Assembly (NCBI GenBank): GCA_902633585.1
Contig: CACPGZ010000002.1
Span: 1 to 64,000, forward strand
From: an uncultured Pelagibacteraceae bacterium
GTDB lineage: Bacteria > Pseudomonadota > Alphaproteobacteria > Pelagibacterales > Pelagibacteraceae
DNA: 64,000 bases
Reading direction: 5' to 3'
In this document: one piece after another, positions 49,533-59,791 of the stretch
Layout: each line of letters starts with the position of its first letter
How positions within the stretch are numbered: the stretch's first letter is position 1
The notes under the pieces: generated by a model
What the model was told of the DNA's origin: nothing
The model's input: only the letters and a program-made list of their open reading frames with translations
The model's database searches: none
Program-made: the position numbers and the translations under genes

Positions 49533-51882
49533 TATTTTAATAATCTTGATAATATTTTGCCAAATCTTTCTTCTTAGTAAAGTTTATGCAAATGAAATTG
49601 AATTTATTGCTTCAGATATTGAAATTGATGATAATCAAAATTTAACTATTGCAAATAATGCAACTGCAAAAATTAAGAAGGATGGAGTTATTGTTGAAGG
49701 TGTAAAAATAGAATATTACAAAGATAAATCTTTAATTATCGTGAGCAATGGCAAAATTTTGAAAACAGATTTAAATCTAAAAATTAAATCTGACAAAATT
49801 GAATATAACATAGATGATGGAGCAATTAATTTTGCAAATAACGTCAAAATTGATGATAAGAAAAATAATTTGATTATCTATTCTGATAAAATTTATTACG
49901 ACGTAGGTAACCAAAAAATATTTAGTAATGATAAAAGCGAGATAACAGATGAGTACGAAAATAAGTATGAATTAAGTGAATTTGATTACTCTATTATAGA
50001 TAAAATTATTAAATTATTTAATACAAAAGTAACTGATAAAAATAAGAATGTATTTGATTTAGAAATTGCATATTTAGATTTAAATAAAAAAGAGCTAATT
50101 GCAAAAGATATTACTTTAAATTTTAAAGTTTCTGAAAATTCTGAAAATGAACCTAGATTAAAGGGAAGAAGTTTAAACGGAGATGAGAGAAATACCATTG
50201 TTAAAAAAGGTACTTTTACATTTTGTAAAAAACGAGAAAAATGTCCTCCGTGGGAAATGAGTGCAAATGAAATTAGACATGACAAATTAAAGAAAATAAT
50301 TCATTACAAAGGGGCTAGTCTAAAAGTTTACGACAAAAAAGTTTTCTATTTTCCAAAATTTTTTCATCCTGATCCTACGGTTAAAAGACAATCAGGATTT
50401 CTTATACCGAGGTTACAGGATAACAGCACTACAGGATTATCCCTTAAGTTACCTTACTTTTTAGCATTAGCAGAGAATAAGGACATAACTTTAAACCCAA
50501 GATTTTTTAATGATGATAAATTTTTATTTCAATCTGAATTTAGGCAAAAAAATAAACGTTCTGATCACATAGCAGACTTAGGTCAATTCTTTTCAAGTGA
50601 TAAAAATTCAAAGGGACATTTATTTTATAATTTTAAAAAAAATTATGAAGGTCGGAGTTTTGATGATATAGAGTTAGATGTAAATCTAGAACAAGTTTCT
50701 GATGATACATACTTAAAAGCCTATAAAATTGAGAGTCCCATAATAAATAATTATTCCAATCTTACAAATTCAATAAACTTGAATTTATATGATGAAAGTC
50801 GAACAATTAATGCAAATTTAGATGTATATGAAGATTTAAGTAAAACTAATAACAATAGATATGAATACGTTCCAAATTTTAGTTTTTCAAAGATTATTAA
50901 TAATAATTATTCATTTAGATCAAATGGTTATTACAAAAATTATAATACGAATATTACTGAAAAAGTTTTAATAAATGATTTAGAATTTAATTCAAATTCG
51001 TTATACTTGGGTAATGGATTTGTTAATAATAAAAAGATTTTAATTAAAAACATTAACTCAGATGCAAAAAATTCAGGAAAGTTTAAAAATAGAAATACAA
51101 GCAGGCTAGTTCCTACTTTTCAAACCAATTATACATATCCTCTTCAAAAACAGACTGATACATTTAATTACACTCTTACCCCAAAGTTTTCTTTTAATTT
51201 AAGCACAACACATACAAAAGATATGCGTGATGATAATGCTAAAATAAATTATGAAAATATCTATGATATTAACAGATTAGGTTTAGATGATATAAATGAG
51301 GGTGGAATATCGGCTACATATGGCTACGAATATACTAAAATAGATAAATCTAATTTTAACCAAAGAATTAAATTTGGTTTTGCTAATAATCTTCGACTAA
51401 ATGAAAATAAGGATTTACCAGCAAATACTAATTTAGGTGATAAAATGTCAGATTTTGTTGGGTTAATTGAATACAATCCTAATGAAAATATTAAATTAGA
51501 TTACAATTTTTCTTTAAAAAATAATTTAGTTGATCAAAATTATGAGCTTTTTGGTTTTGAATATTATTTAAAAAATTTAACTACAAAATTTGAATATCTT
51601 AATGAAAATAACACCAGCTCAAAAACTTCTTTTTTACAAAATAAGACACGATATAAATTAAATGATAAAAATAGTTTAGTTTTTGAAACTAGGGAAAATA
51701 AAGAAAAAAATTTTACAGAGTATTATAATTTAATTTATCAATTCCAAAATGACTGCTTAACTGCAGCTATAGAATACAATAAAGAATATTATAGTGACCA
51801 AGATTTAAAGCCAGCTGAAAATCTTTTCTTTAAACTTTCGATTTTGCCATTTGGTGGATTCAACACTCCGAATTTAAGATGA
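49522..51882 (+). CDS. lptD: LPS assembly outer-membrane protein LptD
   Basis: OstA-like N-terminus, FTFCKKREKCPPWEMSANEIRHDKLKKIIHYKGASLKVYDKKVFYFPKFFHPDPTVKRQSGFLIP. Confidence 0.9.
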   Translation: MKNSILIILIIFCQIFLLSKVYANEIEFIASDIEIDDNQNLTIANNATAKIKKDGVIVEGVKIEYYKDKSLIIVSNGKILKTDLNLKIKSDKIEYNIDDGAINFANNVKIDDKKNNLIIYSDKIYYDVGNQKIFSNDKSEITDEYENKYELSEFDYSIIDKIIKLFNTKVTDKNKNVFDLEIAYLDLNKKELIAKDITLNFKVSENSENEPRLKGRSLNGDERNTIVKKGTFTFCKKREKCPPWEMSANEIRHDKLKKIIHYKGASLKVYDKKVFYFPKFFHPDPTVKRQSGFLIPRLQDNSTTGLSLKLPYFLALAENKDITLNPRFFNDDKFLFQSEFRQKNKRSDHIADLGQFFSSDKNSKGHLFYNFKKNYEGRSFDDIELDVNLEQVSDDTYLKAYKIESPIINNYSNLTNSINLNLYDESRTINANLDVYEDLSKTNNNRYEYVPNFSFSKIINNNYSFRSNGYYKNYNTNITEKVLINDLEFNSNSLYLGNGFVNNKKILIKNINSDAKNSGKFKNRNTSRLVPTFQTNYTYPLQKQTDTFNYTLTPKFSFNLSTTHTKDMRDDNAKINYENIYDINRLGLDDINEGGISATYGYEYTKIDKSNFNQRIKFGFANNLRLNENKDLPANTNLGDKMSDFVGLIEYNPNENIKLDYNFSLKNNLVDQNYELFGFEYYLKNLTTKFEYLNENNTSSKTSFLQNKTRYKLNDKNSLVFETRENKEKNFTEYYNLIYQFQNDCLTAAIEYNKEYYSDQDLKPAENLFFKLSILPFGGFNTPNLR

Positions 51883-52814
51883 TTTTTAATAAAAAAACTA
51901 TCATTTTTATTTTAATTTTTTTTTTATTGAATTACCCATCTTATTCAAAAATAAATTTACAAATAATAATGAAAATAAATAATCAAATAATTACGACTTA
52001 TGATCTTGAAAAAGAAATTAGTTATTTATTAGCACTCAATCCAAAATTAAAAGAAATCAGTGATAACGGTTTATTAAAACTTGCTAAAAAATCAATGATA
52101 AAAGAAAAAATTAGAAAGAGTGAAATTCTTAAGTACAAAGACTTAAATTCACAAAATTCTAGGATCAATAATGTTTTAAATAATATAATACAAAATTTGG
52201 ATTTTTCCGATCAGTCACAATTCGAGAACTATTTATTGGATTATAACATTACTATTGATGAGTTAAAAAAAAAAATTGAGATTGAAAATGAATGGAAAAA
52301 CTTAATTTATTCAAAATATTCCAAAAGTATTAAAATTGATAAGAAAGATTTAATTAACAAAATTGAAAAATTAAATCTAGAGGAATTTGTTTTAGAATAT
52401 AATCTATCTGAAATTGTATTTACCAATGACCAAAATATTACAATAGATAAACAATCAAAAAAAATTTTAGAAAGTATTAAAATTAATGGTTTTGAAAATA
52501 CTGCTAATTTGTATAGTATATCCAATAGCTCAAAAGTAGGTGGTAAAATAGGATGGGTTAAAAAAAATAGTCTATCACTAGAAATTAATAGTGAACTAGA
52601 AAATCTAAAAAAAGATTTGTATAGCTCTCCAATCAAAATTGGTAATAATTATTTAATTTTAAAAATAAATGATATCAGAGAAACTGCTATAGAAATTAAT
52701 AAACAAAAAGAACTTGAAAAGATGGTTATGATTGAAACATCAAAGCAATTAGATAAGTTCTCAAATATTTTTTATAATAAAATTAAATTAAATAGTACTA
52801 TAAGTGAGTTTTAG
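51879..52814 (+). CDS. surA: SurA-like peptidyl-prolyl isomerase/chaperone
   Basis: Signal peptide, IIMKINNQIITTYDLEKEISYLLALNP, parvulin-like SKVGGKIGWVKKNSLS. Confidence 0.8.
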   Translation: MIFNKKTIIFILIFFLLNYPSYSKINLQIIMKINNQIITTYDLEKEISYLLALNPKLKEISDNGLLKLAKKSMIKEKIRKSEILKYKDLNSQNSRINNVLNNIIQNLDFSDQSQFENYLLDYNITIDELKKKIEIENEWKNLIYSKYSKSIKIDKKDLINKIEKLNLEEFVLEYNLSEIVFTNDQNITIDKQSKKILESIKINGFENTANLYSISNSSKVGGKIGWVKKNSLSLEINSELENLKKDLYSSPIKIGNNYLILKINDIRETAIEINKQKELEKMVMIETSKQLDKFSNIFYNKIKLNSTISEF

Positions 52815-53736
52815 TCCAATTTTAATAATTCCAGGTGAGAAAAAAAGTATTTTTTTTGAAATTTTTTTTAAATCCCTTAAATCGAAATTTTTTAAAAGTC
52901 CCCTGATTTTAATTTGCGATAAAAAAAGTTTAAATAAAGAGGTAAAAAAATATAAGTTTAATAAACATATTGAACAGGTTGAATTAAACGAAATTTATTC
53001 AAAAAAATTTTATAAAAAAAAAATTTATGTAATCCATGTGAAAGACCAAAATTCTAATATCTATATACATAATTGCTTCAAAATTGCCTTTGAATTAATA
53101 AAGAAAGGTTTAACTCGAAAAATGATTAATGGACCAATTAATAAAACTAAAACTTTAAATAAAAAATATCTTGGTATGACTGAGTTTATTGCTAAACATT
53201 TTAAACAAAACAAATTTGCAATGCTAATATATAACAAAAAATTGTCAGTTTGCCCGGTAACAACACACCTTCCTATAAAATTAGTTGCAAAAAAAATCAC
53301 TAAAAAAGAGATTAAAGAAAAAATTACTTTAGTTAACGACTTTTATAAAAAATATTTAGGATTTAAACCAAGAATAGCTGTTATTGGTTTGAACCCTCAT
53401 TGTGAAAGTATACTAAAATTTAATGAGGATAATAAGATTATATATCCTACGATTAGATCTTTAAAAAATAAAATTAATGTAAAAGGTCCTTTTCCAGCAG
53501 ATACAATATTTTTAAAAAACAATAGAAAAAAATTTGATACAATTATTGGAATGTATCATGACCAAGTTTTAACTCCAATAAAAACTATATTTGAGTATGA
53601 TGCGATTAATATAACAATGGGACTACCTTTTTTGAGAGTAACACCAGATCATGGCCCTAATGAAAAAATGGTCGGAAAAAATATTTCAAATCCAATTAGT
53701 TTGATAAGATCACTCGAATTTTTAGACAAAAAATGA
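52804..53736 (+). CDS. pdxA: 4-hydroxythreonine-4-phosphate dehydrogenase
   Basis: GPINKTKTL, TEFIAKHF, VIGLNPHCES, GPFPADTIF, GMYHDQVLTPIKTIFEYDAINITMGLPFLRVTPDHG. Confidence 0.93.
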   Translation: MSFSPILIIPGEKKSIFFEIFFKSLKSKFFKSPLILICDKKSLNKEVKKYKFNKHIEQVELNEIYSKKFYKKKIYVIHVKDQNSNIYIHNCFKIAFELIKKGLTRKMINGPINKTKTLNKKYLGMTEFIAKHFKQNKFAMLIYNKKLSVCPVTTHLPIKLVAKKITKKEIKEKITLVNDFYKKYLGFKPRIAVIGLNPHCESILKFNEDNKIIYPTIRSLKNKINVKGPFPADTIFLKNNRKKFDTIIGMYHDQVLTPIKTIFEYDAINITMGLPFLRVTPDHGPNEKMVGKNISNPISLIRSLEFLDKK

Positions 53737-54518
53737 TCAAGGCTAAAAAAAGCCTCGGACAAAACTTTCTTATAGATAAAAATATAATCGATAAAATAGT
53801 AAATATTCTAGAATTAAAAAATAAAAATATCTTAGAAATCGGTCCTGGAACTGGTAATTTGACTGAGGGCATTTTAAAAAAGAATCCAAAAAAAATTTTA
53901 GTAATTGAAAAAGATAATAATTTAGCAAGTCTTCTAAAGGAAAAGTTTAAAGATAAGATTGAGGTTATTAATAAAGATATCTTAAAAATAAATGAAAACA
54001 CATTAAGTAATCAAACTTTCACAGTTTTTGGTAATTTACCTTATAATATCTCCACTGAAATTTTATCTAAGTGGGTATTAAACCTTGAAGACAAAATATG
54101 GTTTGACTCACTAATACTAATGTTTCAAAAAGAAGTTGCAGATAGAATAATATCTAATTTTAATACTAAAAGTTATGGGAGATTAACAATTTTAGCTAAT
54201 TGGAGGTTAGATATAAAAAAAATCTGCGATATTAATCCAATGAGTTTTCAACCTAAGCCAAAAATCGATAGCACTGTTTTATTTTTTAGACCTAAAAAAA
54301 ATTTTTATTCATTTAAAAATTCAAAAAATTTAGAAAAAGTAACAAGAATATTTTTCATGCACAGAAGAAAAATGATTAAAAAACCTTACTATCAATTGTT
54401 TAATGGAGATATAAGTATCTCCGCAAAAATGGGGATCGATCTCAACTCAAGGCCTCAAAATTTAGATTTTGAAACATACTTTAAATTAACCAAGGAGTAT
54501 GAAAATTTAAGAAGTTAG
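53733..54518 (+). CDS. rsmA: 16S rRNA dimethyladenosine transferase
   Basis: [49 protein letters not shown]. Confidence 0.95.
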   Translation: MIKAKKSLGQNFLIDKNIIDKIVNILELKNKNILEIGPGTGNLTEGILKKNPKKILVIEKDNNLASLLKEKFKDKIEVINKDILKINENTLSNQTFTVFGNLPYNISTEILSKWVLNLEDKIWFDSLILMFQKEVADRIISNFNTKSYGRLTILANWRLDIKKICDINPMSFQPKPKIDSTVLFFRPKKNFYSFKNSKNLEKVTRIFFMHRRKMIKKPYYQLFNGDISISAKMGIDLNSRPQNLDFETYFKLTKEYENLRS

Positions 54519-55139
54519 TTTTTCAACATGGTTTCTTACATAGCTAAGATCATAATCTTTTGATCCATTATTAATTTCAGCATCTATTAAACTTTTTATC
54601 TTATTAAAACAATTATTCAATTCATCATTAATAACTACATAATCATAATTAATCCAATGAAGCACATCTCTCTCAAACTGCTGCATTCTTTCTTCAACTA
54701 TAAGTTTATCTTTCATATCTCTATTTGATAGTCTTTTGAATAAGATTTCTTTACTAGGGGGCAAAATAAAAAAAGTAATTAATTTGTAATCTAATTTCTT
54801 GTTTTTGATTTGATCAGCACCTTGCCAGTCGATGTCAAATAAAACATTCCTACCTTTGTTTAAATTATCAATAATTGGAGTTCTTGTCGTTCCATAATAA
54901 TTATTAAAAACTTTTGCATATTCTAAAAATTCTTGATTATTAATTAATCTTTTAAATTCAACATCATTTACAAAAAAATAATCTCTATTTGGAACTTCTC
55001 CCGGCCTTGGTTGTCTTGTCGTATGGGAGATGGATATTTCAAAATTATTTTGATTTGAGAGCAAATTTACTAATGTAGTTTTGCCAGCTCCAGATGGAGA
55101 GGACAAAATAACCATTATCCCATCTTTTGATGAGGGCAT
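54507..55139 (-). CDS. gmk: Guanylate kinase
   Basis: [48 protein letters not shown]. Confidence 0.95.
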   Translation of the reverse strand: MPSSKDGIMVILSSPSGAGKTTLVNLLSNQNNFEISISHTTRQPRPGEVPNRDYFFVNDVEFKRLINNQEFLEYAKVFNNYYGTTRTPIIDNLNKGRNVLFDIDWQGADQIKNKKLDYKLITFFILPPSKEILFKRLSNRDMKDKLIVEERMQQFERDVLHWINYDYVVINDELNNCFNKIKSLIDAEINNGSKDYDLSYVRNHVEKLTS

Positions 55140-55149
55140 TCAAAAATTA

Positions 55150-55389
55150 TTAGTTAGCTTTGCCTTCAATAAACTTGACTGCATCGCCTACTGTTAAAAT
55201 TTTTTCTGCTTCACTGTCAGAAATCTCAGAGCCAAATTCTTCCTCAAAAGCCATGACTAACTCAACAGTATCTAGACTATCAGCACCTAGATCGTCGATA
55301 AAACTAGATTCTTCCGTAACTTTTGACTCATCAATTCCTAAATGATCAGCTACAATTTTTTTAACTTTACTTGAAACATCTTCTGACAT
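55150..55389 (-). CDS. acpP: Acyl carrier protein
   Basis: [30 protein letters not shown]. Confidence 0.97.
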   Translation of the reverse strand: MSEDVSSKVKKIVADHLGIDESKVTEESSFIDDLGADSLDTVELVMAFEEEFGSEISDSEAEKILTVGDAVKFIEGKAN

Positions 55390-55439
55390 ATTGATCCTTT
55401 TTATTTTATAAATCGTTAATAGTTTAATTACTTAGATTG

Positions 55440-56177
55440 TCAAGCCATATACATGCCCCCATTTACATGTAATGTTTCTCCATTTATATAATCTGATTGC
55501 GAAGATGCCAAAAAAACAACTGCATTAGCAACATCCTCGGGTTCTCCTAACCTTGCGGAAGGTATTTTAGAAATAATAACCTCTTTGAATTTATCATCAA
55601 TTTTATCTGTCATAGCCGTTTTAATAAAACCTGGTGAAATACAATTAATATTGATATTTTTTTTCGCATATTCCATTGCTAAACTTTTAGACATTGCAAC
55701 AATTCCTGCCTTTGAAGCTGTATAGTTTGTTTGTCCTAGATTTCCGGTATGTCCAACTACAGATGTAATGTTTATAATTTTACCTTTTTTATTTTTAAGC
55801 ATTTTTTTAATTGCAAACTTACTAATCAAAAATGTTGAGGTAAGGTTGATATCTATTACTTTTTTCCATTCTTCTATGCTCATACGTATAGCTAGGTTAT
55901 CTTGTGTAATACCGGCATTATTAATCATACAATCAAGTTTACCACCGAGCTGTGTTGTGGCATCCTCAATAAAGTTTTCCAGACTATCAGTTTGTGAAAT
56001 ATCAAATTTCAGCACTTGAATATTTTGAAATTTTTTTTTTAATTTATCCAATTTCTCTTCTTTAGTACCAGTAGCTAAAATATTAGCTCCAGCCTGATAT
56101 AATTTTTTTATTATAGAATTTCCTATTCCTCCTGTTGCACCACTTACGATTATATTATTTTCCTTCAAATCATTCAT
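55440..56177 (-). CDS. fabG: 3-oxoacyl-ACP reductase
   Basis: VSGATGGIGNSI, NNAGITQDNLAIRM, YTASKAGIVAMSKSLAMEYA. Confidence 0.94.
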   Translation of the reverse strand: MNDLKENNIIVSGATGGIGNSIIKKLYQAGANILATGTKEEKLDKLKKKFQNIQVLKFDISQTDSLENFIEDATTQLGGKLDCMINNAGITQDNLAIRMSIEEWKKVIDINLTSTFLISKFAIKKMLKNKKGKIINITSVVGHTGNLGQTNYTASKAGIVAMSKSLAMEYAKKNININCISPGFIKTAMTDKIDDKFKEVIISKIPSARLGEPEDVANAVVFLASSQSDYINGETLHVNGGMYMA

Positions 56178-57100
56178 GTTTTTAAGCTTTCTATATCTGA
56201 TTGATTGTTAATAGAAGAAATTTTTACGTCTTTGTTTATCCTTTTTATAAGACCAGATAGCACTTTGCCAGGGCCAATTTCAATAAATTGATCAACACCC
56301 TTTTTGATTATATTAAGAACACTTTCTCTCCACCGAACCTTTTTTTCAATTTGATTTATTAATAGATACTTTAAATCATTAGTATTGGAAATTTCATCAG
56401 CAGTAACATTTGAAATTAGAATATTCTTTGATTGATTAAAATTAGTCTTTTGTAATTCATTTCTCATTATCTCGGTAGCTTTACTCATAAGATTACAATG
56501 AAAAGGAGCGCTTACAGGAAGTTTAATATTTTTTATTTTTTTATTTTTTAAAAATTCACTTAAAACTTGTAAATCTTTCGTTCTACCGCTCAAAACTATT
56601 TGACCATCTGAATTATCGTTTGCAACTTGTGCATTAAAATTATTTTGATTATCTTTTAAAATTTCTTCCATATCATTTATTTTCAATCCTAAAACTGCTA
56701 ACATGCCACCCTCACCTTTTGGAACTGAATTTTGCATGGCATCTCCTCGAATCCTCAATATTCTTATCGTTTCACTGAAGCTTAGATATCCAGCACATGA
56801 TAGTGCTGAGTATTCACCTAGCGAGTGTCCAGCAAAATATTTTGCCTCTTTTAAGTCTATGTTGTAATCTTCCTTAACTACATTAAATATACAATAACTT
56901 ACTAAAAAAATAGCAGGCTGAGTATTAATTGTAAGATCTAATTTGTCTTTAGGACCATCAAGGATAAGTTTAGAAAGACTAAATTCTAATATTTCATCAG
57001 CCTCTTTAAACAACTTTTTTACGATTTTATGTCTCTGAAAAAACTCTTTTCCCATCCCAACTACTTGTGAACCTTGACCAGGAAAAATTACTGAAAACAT
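56174..57100 (-). CDS. fabD: Malonyl-CoA:ACP transacylase
   Basis: VIFPGQGSQVVGMGKEF, AGHSLGEYSALSCAG. Confidence 0.95.
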   Translation of the reverse strand: MFSVIFPGQGSQVVGMGKEFFQRHKIVKKLFKEADEILEFSLSKLILDGPKDKLDLTINTQPAIFLVSYCIFNVVKEDYNIDLKEAKYFAGHSLGEYSALSCAGYLSFSETIRILRIRGDAMQNSVPKGEGGMLAVLGLKINDMEEILKDNQNNFNAQVANDNSDGQIVLSGRTKDLQVLSEFLKNKKIKNIKLPVSAPFHCNLMSKATEIMRNELQKTNFNQSKNILISNVTADEISNTNDLKYLLINQIEKKVRWRESVLNIIKKGVDQFIEIGPGKVLSGLIKRINKDVKISSINNQSDIESLKT

Positions 57101-57128
57101 TAAAAAAAATTATTTAATTATTATTTAA

Positions 57129-57159
57129 TTAACTATTGTAATACAGAGTTTATAATAGT
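57129..57159 (+). promoter_or_regulatory. Probable rpsF-operon promoter (TTAACT ... 16 nt ... TATAAT) overlapping a 10-bp inverted repeat
   Basis: TTAACT 57129-57134, TATAAT 57151-57156; ACTATTGTAA (57132-57141) pairs with TTATAATAGT (57150-57159) with one G-U. Confidence 0.5.
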
Positions 57160-57186
57160 ATATCCTCATTTTTTGTAAAAATTAAT

Positions 57187-57543
57187 ATGAATTTATACGA
57201 ACATACTATTATAGCAAGACAAGATACTTCACCAGCTGAATTAAAACAATTGACTGAAAAATATTCTAAAATTGTTGAAAAAAATGAGGGAGAGATAGTT
57301 AAAACTGAAAATTGGGGTCTTCTTAACTTGTCTTATCTCATTAAAAAAAATAAAAAAGGTAGCTATATACATTTTAAAATTAAAGGTAGTGGAAAAGTAA
57401 TTGATCAATTGGAAAAAAATGAAACAATTGATAAAAAATTATTAAGACACTTGACTGTAAAAGTTAAAAAATTTGATCTTGATACAAATTATTTTTCTAA
57501 AAATGATGAGTTAGAAAAAACAGATAAAAAAGAAAAAAACTAA
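57187..57543 (+). CDS. rpsF: Ribosomal protein bS6
   Basis: MNLYEHTIIARQDTSPAELKQLTEKYSKIVEKNEGEIVKTENWGLLNLSYLIKKNKKGSY. Confidence 0.95.
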   Translation: MNLYEHTIIARQDTSPAELKQLTEKYSKIVEKNEGEIVKTENWGLLNLSYLIKKNKKGSYIHFKIKGSGKVIDQLEKNETIDKKLLRHLTVKVKKFDLDTNYFSKNDELEKTDKKEKN

Positions 57544-57552
57544 AGACTAAAT

Positions 57553-57825
57553 ATGCCAAAAAAACAAAGTAGTTATAAAAAAAGTAAGCAGAGTAATTTT
57601 GCGAAATTAAGTATCTTTCAACCAAATAAATATAAATTTAAAAAAAGCTGTCCATTATCAATTAAGGGAGCTCCAAAAGTTGATTATAAAAATATTAAGC
57701 TTCTTAAAAAATTCATTTCAGAAAATGGTAAGATTCTTCCTTCTCGAATTACAAATGTTTCTCAAAAAAAACAAAGGGAACTAGCCTTATCTATTAAAAG
57801 AGCAAGAAACTTAGCGTTGTTATAA
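57553..57825 (+). CDS. rpsR: Ribosomal protein bS18
   Basis: [46 protein letters not shown]. Confidence 0.95.
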   Translation: MPKKQSSYKKSKQSNFAKLSIFQPNKYKFKKSCPLSIKGAPKVDYKNIKLLKKFISENGKILPSRITNVSQKKQRELALSIKRARNLALL

Positions 57826-58283
57826 TGAAAGTGATATTATTAGAAAATCTAAAAAGAATAGGGTCTATTGGAGAGGTAATAGATGTTAAAAGAGGTTTTG
57901 CGAGAAATTTTTTAATAGCTAATAAGAAAGCTCTATATGCCTCTAAAGAAAATATAAAACAAGTTGAAAAAATTAAATCTGATCTATCTAAAAAAGATGA
58001 TGAAAAAAAACAAAATGCTAAAAAAATTTCTGAAAGGATTAATAAAAAAGAATACACTGTGAATAAACTAAGCACCGAAAATAAAGAATTATATGGTTCA
58101 GTCAAACCTACTGAAATTTCAAAAATAATTTACGAAACAAATAAAATTGAAATTAAGCCTTCGATGATACAGCCAGTTAAAGAAATCAAATCTATCGGAA
58201 AATTTAGAGTAAAAATTTCATTGCACTCTGAAGTTGAGGCTGAAATAGTTATCATAGTAAATTCTGCAGACACTATCCAATAA
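57825..58283 (+). CDS. rplI: Ribosomal protein bL9
   Basis: [37 protein letters not shown]. Confidence 0.96.
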   Translation: MKVILLENLKRIGSIGEVIDVKRGFARNFLIANKKALYASKENIKQVEKIKSDLSKKDDEKKQNAKKISERINKKEYTVNKLSTENKELYGSVKPTEISKIIYETNKIEIKPSMIQPVKEIKSIGKFRVKISLHSEVEAEIVIIVNSADTIQ

Positions 58284-58352
58284 TTATACAAATTCATCCA
58301 CAGGTTTTTTTAAAATTTAAATTCTTGTCTTTTTCTGTAATATAAATCTTTC

Positions 58353-59771
58353 ATGGAAAATAACTTAAGTATCATTAAGGAAACCTATAAAGAGTTACCA
58401 AATAATATTGAGGCTGAACAAGCGGTCATAGGATCAATCTTAGTAACAAATGAAATTTTTGATGAGGTCAATACTATTATTTCTAATATTAATTTTTATG
58501 ATCCTATGCACCAAAAAATTTTCAATGCTATTGAAAATATGATTTATAAAGGGATGCTTGCAAATCCAATAACATTAAAAAATTATTTTGAGAATGAAAA
58601 GGATGAATTAAATGTTCCAGAATACTTGGTTAAAATAACAAAATTTTCTACTTCAGTAAGACAGGCAATAGAATACTCAAAAATAATATATGATATGTAC
58701 GTAAGAAGAGAGTTAATAAAAATTTCAGAAAAGATAATTGATGACTCTAAAGAAAATGATCTTCAGAATAATGGTCAAAATATTATTGAAAACTCGGAAA
58801 AACTTCTTTATGATTTAGCCGAAAAGGGATCTTTTAGTTCCTCTTTAATAAAATTTGATGATGCTATGAAGCAAACTATTGAAATGGCTTCAGCAGCGTA
58901 CAAAAACGAGGGAGGAATAGTTGGAGTACCAACTGGTCTAAGAGATTTAGATGATAGATTGGGTGGACTTCATCAATCTGATTTAGTCATAATAGCAGGA
59001 CGACCTTCAATGGGTAAAACATCTCTTGCAACTAATATTGCTTTTAATGCAGCTCAAAAAATTCAGGAGAATGGCACAAAATCATCAGTTGCTTTTTTTT
59101 CTTTAGAAATGTCTTCAGAACAACTTTCAACTAGAATTATTTCAGAACAGGCAAGAATAGGTTCAAATGATATTAGAAGAGGTAGAATTTCAGACGAACA
59201 ATTTGATCAATTTTTAGAGACCTCTAAGAATATATCGGAACTACCTTTATTTATTGATGAAACACCAGCTATAAGCATTGCTGCAATGAGCAATAGAGCA
59301 AGAAGAATAAAAAGATTGCACGGATTAGATTTAATTGTCGTTGATTACATACAGTTAATGAAAGGCTCATTTAATAATAAGGATGGCAGAGTTCAAGAAA
59401 TCTCTCAAATTACTCAAGGCTTAAAAGCAATTGCAAAAGAATTGGGTGTACCTGTTCTAGCATTATCTCAATTATCACGACAAGTTGAGCAGAGAGATGA
59501 TCATAAACCACAATTAGCAGATTTAAGAGAATCTGGTTCAATAGAGCAAGATGCAGATGTTGTTATGTTTGTATACAGAGAAGGCTATTACCTACAAAGA
59601 AAAGAGCCAAGAGAAGCAACAGTAGAACACGCAGAATGGCAAGCAAAGATGAATGAAGTTTCACATTTAGCTGAAATTATCATTGGGAAACAACGACACG
59701 GTCCTATTGGTAAGGTAACTCTTGAGTTCGAGGAAAGATTTACAAAATTTAAGGATACTCAAAATAATTAA
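58353..59771 (+). CDS. dnaB: Replicative DNA helicase
   Basis: PNNIEAEQAVIGSIL, VIIAGRPSMGKTSLATNIA, LADLRESGSIEQDADVVMFVYR. Confidence 0.96.
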   Translation: MENNLSIIKETYKELPNNIEAEQAVIGSILVTNEIFDEVNTIISNINFYDPMHQKIFNAIENMIYKGMLANPITLKNYFENEKDELNVPEYLVKITKFSTSVRQAIEYSKIIYDMYVRRELIKISEKIIDDSKENDLQNNGQNIIENSEKLLYDLAEKGSFSSSLIKFDDAMKQTIEMASAAYKNEGGIVGVPTGLRDLDDRLGGLHQSDLVIIAGRPSMGKTSLATNIAFNAAQKIQENGTKSSVAFFSLEMSSEQLSTRIISEQARIGSNDIRRGRISDEQFDQFLETSKNISELPLFIDETPAISIAAMSNRARRIKRLHGLDLIVVDYIQLMKGSFNNKDGRVQEISQITQGLKAIAKELGVPVLALSQLSRQVEQRDDHKPQLADLRESGSIEQDADVVMFVYREGYYLQRKEPREATVEHAEWQAKMNEVSHLAEIIIGKQRHGPIGKVTLEFEERFTKFKDTQNN

Positions 59772-59791
59772 TTTACAATATAACAGGATAA

